From Ipomoea triloba (taxonomy: Eukaryota; Streptophyta; Magnoliopsida; Solanales; Convolvulaceae): a DNA stretch of 64,000 nucleotides. Location of the stretch: positions 13,931,143 to 13,995,142 of the forward strand of contig NC_044925.1 of the NCBI RefSeq assembly GCF_003576645.1, in the 5' to 3' direction. Numbering within the stretch: the first letter of the stretch is position 1; every line of letters begins with the position of its first letter. The position numbers and the translations under genes were made by a program. Below the pieces are notes generated by a model. That model was not told the DNA's origin. It saw only the letters and a program-made list of their open reading frames with translations, and made no database searches. Positions 46,155 to 57,368 of this stretch are shown here, piece by piece.

Positions 46155-47873
46155 TCACAAATACTCCGGGAGGGCTAAATCAACATCTTCCAAACTCAAA
46201 ATTGTCATTCCCTCATGAAAGGGCTTTAACCTGTGACCATTAACCTTAAAAACTTTTCCTGTATCAATGCTTTTAATCTCTATTGCACCATAAGGAAAAA
46301 CGTTAGAAACAACAAAAGGTCCAATCCAACGAGTACGTAACTTACCAGGCATAAGCTTCAAACCAGAATTGTATAATAAAACTTTTTGTCCTACCTCAAA
46401 GCTTTTTCTCAAAATCATGTTGTCATGGAACATCTTGGTTTTTTCTTTGTATATTCTAGAATTTTTATAAGCATCTAACCTCAACTCCTCCAATTCTTGC
46501 AACTGCAATTTCCTTTCTTCACCAGCCTTCTTCATCTCCATATTACAACATTGTACTGCCTCGTAGGCTTTATGTGCAATCTCTACGGGCAGATGACAAG
46601 CTTTTCCAAAAACCAACCGATAACGAGACATCCCAATCGAAGTTTTGTAAGCTGTCCGATAGGCCCATAGAGCATCATCTAACCGTAAGCTCCAATCTTT
46701 CCTACCTGTGTTCACAGTTTTTTCTAAAATAGACTTTACCTCCCTATTAGACACTTCAGCTTGCCCATTGGTTTGGGGATGATACACTGTTGCTGTTTTG
46801 TGATGCACACCATACTTCTTGAACAATGCTTCAATTGTTTTATTGCAAAAATGACTCCCTTGATCACTTATTACAGCACGTGGAACTCCAAATCTGTTAA
46901 AGATGTTAGATTTCATAAAACCTACAACCACTGAAGAATCATCAGTTTTGGTGGCCTTTGCTTCCACCCATTTCGACACATAATCAACAGCTAACAGGAT
47001 ATAATGAAAGCCACAAGAAGATGGAAAAGGTCCCATGAAATCAATGCCCCACACATCAAATATTTCCACAATTAGAATAGGAATTTGAGGCATTTCATTT
47101 CTATGAGACAATGAACTAGTCTTTTGACATTTTTCACAAGTTTTACAACACAAATATGCATCTTTAAATAAATTCTCCCAATACAAACCACTGTCCAACA
47201 CTTTTCTCGCAGTTCGCTTAGGACTAAAATGACCACCACATGCATAATTATGACAAAAAGCTAAAACAGACTGTTGTTCATTTTCAGGCACACATCGTCT
47301 TATTACTTGATCAGCACAAAATTTCCACAGATATGGTTCATCCCAAACATAATACTTAGCTTCACTTCTTATTTTTTCTTTCCTAGACTTACTAAGGTAA
47401 TCAGGTAAAGCTCCAGTGACTAAGTAATTAACAAGATCAGCATACCAAGGAACCATACCTAACATCTGGAACAATTGCTCATCAGGAAAATTTTCAGAAA
47501 TAGGAAGTGTATCTTCATCTCTTACCAATCTACTTAGATGATCCGCCACTGGATTTTCAGCTCCCTTTCGATCCTTTATTGTCAAATCAAACTCCTGAAG
47601 TAATAAAATCCATCTTATTAGTCTAGGCTTAGATTCTTTTTTTCCCAAAAGATACTTCAATGCTGCATGGTCAGAAAAAACTATGACTTTAGAACCAAGC
47701 AAATAAGATCTAAATTTATCTAAAGAAAAAATAACAGCTAAAAGCTCTTTCTCAGTTGTGGAGTAACTGCACTGTGCAACATTCAATGTTCTTGAAGCAT
47801 AGTATCTGACATGGCTTTGCTTCCCAACTTTCTGGCCCAAAACAGCTCCACTGCATAGTTGCTGGCGTCGCAC
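46155..47873 (-). pseudogene. RNase H (C-terminal part) and integrase of E
   Basis: The frame begins inside RNase H ([41 protein letters not shown]). The integrase zinc-binding HHCC (HNYACGGH and CKTCEKC) follows at about residue 205-245. The catalytic core has WGIDFMG near residue 275, ISDQGSHF near 335 and the Glu in GQAEVSNRE near 371, so all three acidic residues are present. A GPY-type C-terminal region ([10 protein letters not shown]) follows. A one-base frameshift at about 47845, in a short G run, separates it from the RT-RNase H frame upstream. The integrase itself appears intact. Confidence 0.9.
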
Positions 47874-50644
47874 ATAATATCAAAGGGTAGTTCCCAGTTT
47901 GGAGGTTGAATAATAGGTGCACTTGTCAGCAGTGCCTTAAGCTTGTCAAAAGCTTCTTGACATTCTTTCTCAAACTCAAAAGTAACATCCTTTTGCAACA
48001 GCTTAGACAAAGGGACAACAATCCTTGAGAAATCCTTAATAAACCTGCGATAAAATCCTGCATGTCCAAGAAAAGAACGAACTTCCCTAACATTTGTAGG
48101 GTAAGGTAAGTTCACAATCAAATCCACTTTAGCTTTATCAACTTCTATCCCCTTAGCTGAAATTACATGCCCTAACACAATTCCTTGACTAACCATAAAA
48201 TGACATTTTTCATAATTCAAAACCAAATTAGCATCAATACATCTTTTTAAAACTTTAGACAAATTATTTAAACAAACTTCAAATGAATCGCCATAAACAG
48301 TAAAGTCATCCATAAACACTTCTATGCAGCTTTCAATAAATTCAGAAAAAATACTCATCATGCATCTTTGGAATGTTCCTGGTGATTACATAAGCCAAAC
48401 GGCATCTGTCGGAACGCAAATGTTCCAAATGGACAGGTAAAAGTAGTATTTTCTTGGTCTTCTTGAGCAATGGCTATTTGATAGTAACCTGAAAATCCAT
48501 CCAAAAAGCAAAAACAAGATTTCCCAGCCAATCTTTCTAACATTTAATCAACAAAAGGTAATGGAAAATTTTTCTCAAAAAAAAGGTAATGGAAAATGAT
48601 CTTTCCTTGTAGCTAAGTTCAACTTTCTAAAATCTATGCACATTCTCCAACCATTTTGTATTCTCATTGGTACCAATTCATCATTTTGATTTTTTACCAC
48701 AGTTATACCAGTTTTCTTTGGCACTACATGCACTGGACTTACCCATTCACTATCAGAAATTGGATAGATTATACCTGCATCTAAGAGTTTAAGAACCTCT
48801 TTAAATACCACATCCTTCAATGTTGGGTTGAGTCTTCTTTGTGGCTCCCTTGTTGGTCTGGCATCTTCTTCTAAATGGATTCTATGCATACAAACAGCTG
48901 GGCTTATACCTTTTATATCAGCTAAAGTCCACCCCATTGCAGTTTTGTGTTCTTTCAGCACTGAAACCAGCTTGTCTTCTTGTTCCTGGGACAACTTATT
49001 TGAGATAATGACAGGTAATGTCTCTCCCTCACCTAAGTATACATACTTGAGGTGATNCTGGAACAATTGCTCATCAGGAAAATTTTCAGAAATAGGAAGT
49101 GTATCTTCATCTCTTACCAATCTACTTAGATGATCCGCCACTGGATTTTCAGCTCCCTTTCGATCCTTTATTGTCAAATCAAACTCCTGAAGTAATAAAA
49201 TCCATCTTATTAGTCTAGGCTTAGATTCTTTTTTTCCCAAAAGATACTTCAATGCTGCATGGTCAGAAAAAACTATGACTTTAGAACCAAGCAAATAAGA
49301 TCTAAATTTATCTAAAGAAAAAATAACAGCTAAAAGCTCTTTCTCAGTTGTGGAGTAACTGCACTGTGCAACATTCAATGTTCTTGAAGCATAGTATCTG
49401 ACATGGCTTTGCTTCCCAACTTTCTGGCCCAAAACAGCTCCACTGCATAGTTGCTGGCGTCGCACATAATATCAAAGGGTAGTTCCCAGTTTGGAGGTTG
49501 AATAATAGGTGCACTTGTCAGCAGTGCCTTAAGCTTGTCAAAAGCTTCTTGACATTCTTTCTCAAACTCAAAAGTAACATCCTTTTGCAACAGCTTAGAC
49601 AAAGGGACAACAATCCTTGAGAAATCCTTAATAAACCTGCGATAAAATCCTGCATGTCCAAGAAAAGAACGAACTTCCCTAACATTTGTAGGGTAAGGTA
49701 AGTTCACAATCAAATCCACTTTAGCTTTATCAACTTCTATCCCCTTAGCTGAAATTACATGCCCTAACACAATTCCTTGACTAACCATAAAATGACATTT
49801 TTCATAATTCAAAACCAAATTAGCATCAATACATCTTTTTAAAACTTTAGACAAATTATTTAAACAAACTTCAAATGAATCGCCATAAACAGTAAAGTCA
49901 TCCATAAACACTTCTATGCAGCTTTCAATAAATTCAGAAAAAATACTCATCATGCATCTTTGGAATGTTCCTGGTGATTACATAAGCCAAACGGCATCTG
50001 TCGGAACGCAAATGTTCCAAATGGACAGGTAAAAGTAGTATTTTCTTGGTCTTCTTGAGCAATGGCTATTTGATAGTAACCTGAAAATCCATCCAAAAAG
50101 CAAAAACAAGATTTCCCAGCCAATCTTTCTAACATTTAATCAACAAAAGGTAATGGAAAATTTTTCTCAAAAAAAAGGTAATGGAAAATGATCTTTCCTT
50201 GTAGCTAAGTTCAACTTTCTAAAATCTATGCACATTCTCCAACCATTTTGTATTCTCATTGGTACCAATTCATCATTTTGATTTTTTACCACAGTTATAC
50301 CAGTTTTCTTTGGCACTACATGCACTGGACTTACCCATTCACTATCAGAAATTGGATAGATTATACCTGCATCTAAGAGTTTAAGAACCTCTTTAAATAC
50401 CACATCCTTCAATGTTGGGTTGAGTCTTCTTTGTGGCTCCCTTGTTGGTCTGGCATCTTCTTCTAAATGGATTCTATGCATACAAACAGCTGGGCTTATA
50501 CCTTTTATATCAGCTAAAGTCCACCCCATTGCAGTTTTGTGTTCTTTCAGCACTGAAACCAGCTTGTCTTCTTGTTCCTGGGACAACTTATTTGAGATAA
50601 TGACAGGTAATGTCTCTCCCTCACCTAAGTATACATACTTGAGG
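47466..50644. repeat. 1587-bp block present twice around a single N (contig overlap)
   Basis: Positions 47466-49052 and 49058-50644 read the same, with N at 49057. The left copy continues ACTTGAGGTGAT with no repeat, whereas the right copy reaches that string only after several 42-bp duplications. The apparent fusion of RNase H to the protease-RT linker across the N is false. Confidence 0.9.
49375..50135 (-). pseudogene. Reverse transcriptase core and start of RNase H of E
   Basis: A short frame (49950-50135) begins MLERLAGKSCFCFLDGFSGY and ends MPFGLCN. A one-base deletion near 49984 then shifts to the frame 49375-49953. That one contains the catalytic FMDDFTVYGDS, LGHVISAKGIEVD and SFLGHAGFYRRFI, and enters RNase H at CDASNYAV. 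A second one-base deletion follows there. The same breaks are present in the overlap copy 47783-48543. A TAA at 50136-50138 replaces a probable Gln codon before MLERLAG. Confidence 0.85.
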
Positions 50645-50867
50645 ACAGGTAATGTCTCTCCCTCACCTAAGTATACATACTTGAGGTCAGGTAATGTCTC
50701 TCCCTCACCTAAGTATACATACTTGAGGTGATCAAATGTCTCTCCCTCACCTAAGTATACATACTTGAGGTGATCAGGAAGAGTTTTCAACTCTAAAGTT
50801 GGAGCCCGCAACACAGATGGCAACATCTTCAACTCTAAAGTTGGAGCCCGCAACACAGATGGCAACA
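50602..50867. repeat. 42-bp tandem duplications in the protease-RT linker (assembly stutter)
   Basis: Copies begin at 50602/50644 and continue to about 50770; a separate pair starts at 50784/50826. The overlap copy ending at 49056 has the linker without repeats. Confidence 0.9.
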
Positions 50868-51085
50868 TCTTCTCATGATTTAAAGTAAAATCAGCATTTG
50901 AAAAATTTAAACCAGTTATTACACCTGATAAAACTTCACAAGAAGAATCAACAAACTCATCTAAATCAAATTCAACTTCTAAATCAAGCAAATTCTCAAC
51001 AAAAACATCTTCAAAAACATCTTGCACTATTGAATCAACTACATGCACATGATAAAGAGAATGACAATCATCAGGGTACTTCATT

Positions 51086-51680
51086 GCATCAAAAATATTA
51101 AATTTAGCAATTTCTCCATTAAACTCAACAGAAAAAATATTAAATTTAGCAATTTCTCCATTAAACTCAACAGAAAGAATATTAAATTTAGCAATTTCTC
51201 CATTAAACTCAACAGAAAGAATACCCTTATCAACATCTATCTTTGTTTTAGCAGTTTTCATAAATGGTCTACCTAGCAAAATTGGAGTTGATTGATCTAT
51301 TGCATATGGTCTACCTAGCAAAATTGGAGTTGATTGATCTATTGCATCATCATTCATTTTCAAAACATAGAAATCAACAGGAAAAACCAGCCCATTAACT
51401 TGTACTAAAACATCCTCTACAACTCCAATTGGGTGCACACAAGAAACTAAAACATCCTCTACAACTCCAATTGGGTGCACACAAGAACGATCAGCTACCT
51501 CTACAACTCCAATTGGGTGCACACAAGAACGATCAGCTAATTGAACAACTCCAATTGGGTGCACACAAGAACGATCAGCTAATTGAACAACTACAATTGG
51601 GTGCACACAAGAACGATCAGCTAATTGAACAACTACACTAGGGTGCACACAAGAACGATCAGCTAATTGAACAACTACAC
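51086..51680. repeat. 42-bp tandem duplications in and after the protease (assembly stutter)
   Basis: Three arrays: about 51086-51225, 51256-51345 and 51405-51680. In the last, seven copies slide along one underlying sequence, adding a run of LADRSCVHP repeats to the protein. Confidence 0.85.
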
Positions 51681-53658
51681 TAGTTTCTTGCAAAGAATTC
51701 ATGTTTAAAGATTGATAAATGGAAAATGGCATAACATTAATTGATGCTCCTAAATCTAACATGGCACGCTTAATCTTTTTATTACCAATTATACAGGGTA
51801 GGGTGAACATACCTGGATACTTGCACTTTCTAGGAAGATCATTGCTTATCATGGCTGAAACATTCTTACCCAATATGATTTTCTCCTTGCTCTTCAACTT
51901 CCTCTTATTGGTACAAAGTTCTTTTAGAAACTTTGCATACTTGGGAATTTGCTTTATGGCTTCTAGCAAGGGGATGTTGATTTCCACCTTTCTAAAGGTT
52001 TCCAGAATTTGATTTTCGTGTTCTTCTTCTTTTGATTTTGCTAACCTTGAAGGAAAAGGGGGTAGAGATAAATTACATTGACCAACAGAGGATTCAGAAC
52101 TTACCTTGGAATTTTCATTGGCTATAAACTCTTTTTCCTCCTTTGATTTTTCTTCTTTTTCCTCTTCCACTGGTAATGAGGATTCTGGCTGAAGTTGCTT
52201 ACCACTTCTCAATGTGATTGCACTCACATTTTCCTTGGGGTTCACCTCCGTTTGTGATGGTAATTTCCTCGAAGCTTGAGCTTCCAACTTGCTAACAAAA
52301 GTGGCTAATTGGGAAATTTGATTACCCAATTGTTGACTACCTGCCCGTGTTTCTTGTTGAAACTGTTGAGTGTTATTAGCAAGTGCTTTAACAATTTCAT
52401 CTAAAGACATACCAGAATTTGAAGCTTGGGGTTGAGATTGTTGAGGTGCTTGGAATTGTCTGAAATTCTGATTCTGAAACCTTGGTTGCACCCCTTGATT
52501 CCCATAACTCAAGTTTGGATGATCTCTCCATCCGGGATTGTACTGGTTTGAAAATGGATCATATTTTCGATTAGGTTGACCAGAGAATCCCCCGATTGCA
52601 TTCAACTCTTGACTTGGATTTTGCAATGTCGGGCACATGTCTGTGGGATGTCCGACAAATGAACATATTCCACATGCTCCTGTGGATTGCATTTGCCCTA
52701 CAGCCATTTGACGCACAAGAGTAGTTAAATCTGAAATTTTATTTTCAAGTTGAGAAGAACTTACCTCATTAACTCTACGGATTGACCCATCCGCTCGTGT
52801 CCCATATTGTTGAGAGTTTTCTGCCATGGTTGATATTAGTTGTCTAGCATCCGTGGGTGTCTTGTCAACCAATGAACCACCGCTGGCTGCATCCGCCATA
52901 CTGCTATCCATAGGTAACAACCCTTCATAGAAATATTGTATTAGGTGTTGTTCTGAGATTTGATGGTGTGGACAACTAGAACACAACCCTTTGAACCTTT
53001 CCCAATACTCAAACAATGTTTCCCCTGTACATTGCCTTATCCCATATATTTCCTTCCTTATATTAGTCGCCTTAGATGCAAGAAAGAATTTTTCTAGAAA
53101 TAACTTTTTCACATCATTCCACGTAGTAACTAACTCAGGGGGAATATTATAGAGCCAATCTTTTGCTTTATCCTTTAATGAAAATGGAAAAGCTCTAAGA
53201 GTTATGTGCTCATCAGTCACCCCACATGGCTTCATACCTGCACAAACAACTTGAAACTCTTTCAAGTGTTTATGTGGGTCTTCACCAACCAAACCTCGGA
53301 AAATAGGGAGTAAATGAATCAAACCAGATTTTAAAGCAAAATCAACCTCAAGATTCGGTACTGTTATACATAGAGGTTGTTGGTTTAGATCCGGTGTAGC
53401 TAATTCCCTAAGTGTTCTATTGTTTTGTTCGGCCATTTTACTTACAACCTCCTCGTTTATTGGATAACAGGTTGAATTTACTTCTTCATAGCTCGATGAG
53501 CTATTTCTTTGCTTTGTTTCCTTCCTTAGTTGCTTCGCAAGTTTCTCAATTTCAGGAATGTATTGTAATTCTCCTGAATGAGAAGAACGAGTCATGCAAC
53601 ACTAAGGATAACAGAAGCAATGAAAATTAGTAATTCAAGAAACAATTTTTAGTTTCCT

Positions 53659-53671
53659 GGCAACGGCGCCA
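53659..53671 (-). promoter_or_regulatory. Primer-binding site of E (tRNA-Asp type)
   Basis: The minus strand reads TGGCGCCGTTGCC, the complement of the 3' end of tRNA-Asp, five bases inside the LTR. Confidence 0.9.
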
Positions 53672-53676
53672 AATTT

Positions 53677-55005
53677 TGGCAGGGTTGTCGAACCCCTACA
53701 AAATTAATACTGGCTCACTCCACTAATTTGTAGTAGTGGCAAGACCAGGTCGAATCCAAGAGAACTAATGAGGATCGTTTCTTAAATTAAGAGAACTTAG
53801 AGTGGGAGAAATAATTTGAAATAAGTAAATAAAGTAAACTATAATCGTAAACAAGTTCAGGAATGTGGAATTCTGATTCAAGGAAAAAGAAATATTAAAG
53901 ATGTGACTTAGATCATTGGCTCTTACAAATAAATTGTTAATTCAAGTACTTAGCCAAAGACTAATCAAGATAGCCATAACTAGCCTTTGATCTCCCTGAA
54001 TTAATTGATTCAAACTAAGCATTCAAACCAACAATTGTTATTGAATAAACTGGGGACGATAGCGTTCCATATTCACTCAATAACATCATTACACTTAAAT
54101 GGAAAATAACTAAGCCTAAATAACAGATTGAGATAGCTACAACCTGCAACTTAGTCTTCCTGTCCTTTATGTACTAATCACAGTAATATAATTAATACAG
54201 GCTACAGAGTCTAATCGTTTATAACAATTACGGATCATAAACTCATAGATAGCAATAGGAAAACAATAATAAACTAAGTTGTCAGTTTATTTCATTATCA
54301 GTCTTCCTTGAAAATTAACTTTAAAAGAACAGGAAGTACATGAATTCAACAAATTAATTGAAATCGAACCTCCCTAAATTCACAACTGAAATTTCAATTC
54401 CTTGAATCAAAATAAATAAAATCTAGCCAGACATGAAGAAAAGCTATTCTAAAATTCTAAGAATATGAAAGGAACAATCTGCTAAAATACATCAGAATAG
54501 TTCTCCTTTTATAGGGTTCTGAACCAACAATTTTCCCTAAAATTATTGCTCTTACCAAATCAAAGACTGATTTCTCTCACAATTTCAACCTCAAATTCAA
54601 AAGCTTAGTTGATTTTTGATCTTCCGCGAACGAGAATCGGTCGAAATCGCCGTCCGAAGCTCCGCTTGCGCCTTCCGTTTCGCTGCAGTTCGTGGACCTT
54701 GCGCTATACATTCTGCTTCGTTACTTTATGTACCTAAACAAAATAAAATAAAGTTCTAAATAAATGCCAGCAAACCAAATGAAATAAAGCAAAGCAAAGT
54801 GTAACTTAGGGATTATAACAAGTGGGACCACTAAACTAATTATTTAGGTTAATATAACTAATAAACTCAATTATATAAATTTAATTAACTAAGTACTCTA
54901 ATCCTAATATAACTAAATATACTAAATATAATTAAATATAAAATATAAATAATAAAATTAACCTATAAAATATTATTTAAATCATGGTATAAAATATGCT
55001 TATCA
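53677..55005 (-). mobile_element. 5' LTR of E (1329 bp)
   Basis: It runs from CTTATCA (minus TGATAAGC) at 55005 to TGGCAGGG at 53677. A TATA box (minus CTATAAAAGG) lies at 54505-54514. It is longer than the 3' LTR, which lacks about 420 bp of the part near 53762-54190. No GC-rich hairpin module of the B/C/F kind is present. Confidence 0.85.
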
Positions 55006-55010
55006 TTATG

Positions 55011-55137
55011 ATGGACGTGGGTCGGACGCGAGCGTCCACCTGGCGTCCATCAGAGAGCTCTTTGAATCTGCTTCGGCTCTCTACTTTTGGGCACTGGACG
55101 CGGGTTGGACACGCGTCCAGCCTGGCGTCCAGGCTCT
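55011..55137 (-). promoter_or_regulatory. Remainder of the F internal hairpin module
   Basis: Two further GGACGC-type nested palindromes lie at about 55012-55050 and 55095-55135, separated by a CAGAGAGCTCTTTGAATCTG-like spacer that resembles those at 40620 and 43490. They continue the module interrupted by E at 43585. 55138-55267 holds no ORF. Confidence 0.6.
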
Positions 55138-55267
55138 GTTTCCTTGCCAATTTTTGGATCTTCTCTCGTTCTTCTCCGGCTCAAATGCGATCAATATCTT
55201 CTAACAACATTCCCAGAAAGAGTTTTGAAGTATTTCACAGATTGGAGAGGGATTTGAAGCTAAAGTA

Positions 55268-56333
55268 GAGCAAAAGACGAACAAGCCGACATGCAGTAGC
55301 GCCCCACGCAGCCTCACACGCGTGTGGCTGGGCGTGGAATTATTCCAGAGAGCCACCACGCCACTCACACGCGTGTGAGCAAGCGTGGTCGGGCCAAGGG
55401 CTATTTTGGGAAATTTTTTCCCTTTCTTTGTCACCTATATAAATCCCTTTTGCCCTAAAACAAAGGGGGAGGAGGAGAAAGATCAGAAAATTAATAGAAT
55501 AGGATAGATAGATCTAGAGGGTTTTCTCCCCTCTTGGGGGAAAATTCCTTCATAGTTTAGAATAGATCAAGGGCAAGAAGGAAGATTGGGATTCAAGATC
55601 AAGTTTGTAAGATCCTCTTTTTCAAGGGGTGGTAACCATTCTCCTCAATTTCTAATTCAATACTTGTTTCTTTGAATTTCCTTTTCCTTTTCTTGTTTCT
55701 TAGTATGCTAGAGTAGATTAGATAGGGGATTGGTGGCCCCATGGTAGATCTATGTGGATGTTTAATATTATTGCTTTGATTTGTGAATTGCTTGCTTGTT
55801 GGTTGTTGAACTTGTGTGGATGATGTTCTTTAAGCTTTGTGCCTTTTGTGGCCACATTAGGTAGCAAACCCAAAGGAAGTGAGTGTGTGCGCGATAGTGG
55901 CCACCCACGAGTCTCACTCACCCACATCTCCGCTCTTAGTCTGAAAGGACAAGATCCGAGAGGAGTAGTAGACAAAGTGTTCGATGAAATGCCCCAACCG
56001 AATGAGGATGTGGGAGTCCAAAGTGTGACTCCACTTGGTAGTGTGCCATGAACTCCCTAGTCTATTCCACGACTTGCACTCGCAAAACCAACCAAAGATA
56101 AACCACATGGAAAAGCCTAAAGCCCCAATCTCCACTTTACTTTTCTTTATTTCACACAACCACTATCAACCTTACTCTCTTACCAATGAATCCAACTCCT
56201 AGCCATTCTCGTAACTCTTTTCCTTCAACCTCTTAGATGCCAACACACCAATTCGATTTCCATTCGTCATCCTTGAGAGACACGACACTCGGGGAGTCTT
56301 GACTATTCGTTTTACCACCTTCACATACCCATA
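55268..56333 (+). mobile_element. LTR fragment L (C family, plus orientation)
   Basis: The fragment matches LTR C and the fragment at 13380-14080. A double hairpin module is at 55297-55391, a TATA box is at 55435-55444, and AGTGAGTGTGTGCGCGAT is near 55879. The U5 signature CGACACTCGGGGAGTC lies near 56281 and a probable end ACATCA near 56333. Its first part is missing at the junction with F. No primer-binding site follows, so it is a 3' or solo LTR. Confidence 0.65.
55297..55444 (+). promoter_or_regulatory. Double hairpin module and TATA box in LTR L
   Basis: Cores CACACGCGTGTG and CTCACACGCGTGTGAG, each between CCACGC and GCGTGG arms, are separated by GGAATTATTCCAG, itself largely palindromic. 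CTATATAAAT follows at 55435, about 45 bp after the second hairpin. This is the clearest example of the module. Confidence 0.75.
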
Positions 56334-56919
56334 CACATTCACTCCCACTAAAACCACAACATCATTACCCCATAGAGCCTTTAGAGGGTAGCGATCCCCT
56401 TGAGTTCATAGTGCATTACCCTTACCCTTGGGACCCTAGCCCTCGGGACTGCTGGGAGGAATGGTCGATGGTCATAACCACCTCTCGGTTTTTGGACCAT
56501 ATCACCTGGTACGAGGGGGAATGGCACCTGGTCTGGGGATAGTTCACATGCCCTGTGTACCGAATGATTGACTAGACGTCGAGTTCTTGGGAGTTTTTTT
56601 TTTGTTTACATATTTTTTTTGTAGCCTTAGCGATGGCTAAACATGGCTAGTCGGGTCGTAGTTGACCCTTGATCTATATTTTGACCCGAGGGGTAAACTC
56701 ATGTATTTATAAGTGCAAGTATGTATATATTGCTTAGTTAAGCTTTTTCAGCTGATATGTATATAAGTGTGTAAGCAACTGTTGGGTGGCTGTTGTGGTT
56801 AGAAGAGTTCCCTTTATCATGTGCACCTAGAGTGAGGTTTATCGCGGAATGATAGAACTCTCTCTAGGTGTGGCGGTAACTCCCTCGGATGTACGGGAAT
56901 GTAGGTCCGGGGTGTTACA
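56334..56919 (+). mobile_element. 5' LTR of Tekay/Del-like element D (left boundary uncertain)
   Basis: It ends GGGGTGTTACA at 56919, three bases before a primer-binding site. A TATA-like GTATTTATAAG lies at 56703. From 56334 to about 56540 the sequence could be LTR or older flanking DNA; I cannot find a TGTNACA start. Confidence 0.65.
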
Positions 56920-56922
56920 AAC

Positions 56923-56935
56923 TGGTATCAGAGCC
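56923..56935 (+). promoter_or_regulatory. Primer-binding site of D (initiator tRNA-Met type)
   Basis: TGGTATCAGAGCC follows the LTR end. The leader up to gag at 57859 is non-coding and holds a MITE. Confidence 0.9.
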
Positions 56936-57368
56936 TAGGTTGAACCTTTGGGAATCAGGTCGAAGCCTAGGTTGTGTGGTCTCGATTGTAGGTCGAGGAT
57001 TTAAATTCGGAGAATTCGATTTTCAAAGCCCAAGTTCGAGTCAGCCTAAGTTTGCTAAGACTGACCTAAACGACTATTTCAACTGAGTCTAAGTGTGAGC
57101 TTCTGGAGCGGAGTTGGAGACCAGGCAGCATCAAAATGGGGTATCTCATCATCTGTATTTCGCGAAATCTCCCGATTCTAGAATGCTTGCATCAATATTT
57201 GTGTATCTTTATGTGCGTTAATCATTGCTTATAATTGTTGTGAGTATGCATGATAGTATAGTGCGTTCCTAACCGTTATGCCATAGTTGAGATACCTGGT
57301 TGATGAGCATGACGAAGTGAATGTTAGGAATTGTTGGATAGGACTTGGGTAGCTGCTATACTAACTGC

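Larger units (their letters stand above)
50167..53595 (-). pseudogene. gag, protease and RT N-terminus of E
   Basis: A 1142-codon open frame from ATG 53595. Gag covers about residues 1-330, with the conserved LKDKAKDWLYNIP and GETLFEYWERF and a CCHC knuckle CGICSFVGHPTDMC near residue 307. A Gln-rich, then Glu/Lys-rich linker follows. The protease has MLDLGASINVMP near residue 612 and ILLGRP. RT begins with SEWVSPVHVVPKK near 1092 and CIDFRKLN near 1121. The frame ends early because of a 28-bp direct repeat (GGTAATGGAAAA on the plus strand, at about 50148-50186). Residues about 650-1010 are inflated by in-frame 14-residue (42-bp) stutters that look like a repeat domain but are not. Order and sequence mark the Athila clade. 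Confidence 0.9.
43590..55005 (-). mobile_element. Complete Athila-clade LTR retrotransposon E
   Basis: The element is bounded by TGGCAGGG (43590) and CTTATCA (55005) and flanked by the direct repeat TTATG at 43585-43589 and 55006-55010, a perfect 5-bp target duplication. It has two LTRs, a tRNA-Asp-type primer-binding site, gag-protease-RT-RNase H-integrase on the minus strand and a polypurine tract at 44497-44510. It splits the upstream region of the second ORF module of F. About 1.6 kb of its length is contig overlap and several hundred bp are 42-bp stutters, so the real length is near 9.3 kb. Confidence 0.9.

Noticed and set aside
48575..49465. A fusion protein joining RNase H to the protease-RT linker
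   Set aside because: The frame crosses the N at 49057, where two overlapping contigs were joined.
51405..51680. A run of about 14-residue repeats in the protease region of E, looking like a new repeat domain
   Set aside because: The repeats are the translation of exact 42-bp sliding duplications that also occur in unrelated sequences; where an overlap copy exists the repeat is absent.
56923..56935. tRNA gene fragments at the tRNA-like strings here and at 3817, 23484 and 53659
   Set aside because: Each is only the 12-17 bases complementary to a tRNA 3' end next to an LTR, so they are primer-binding sites.
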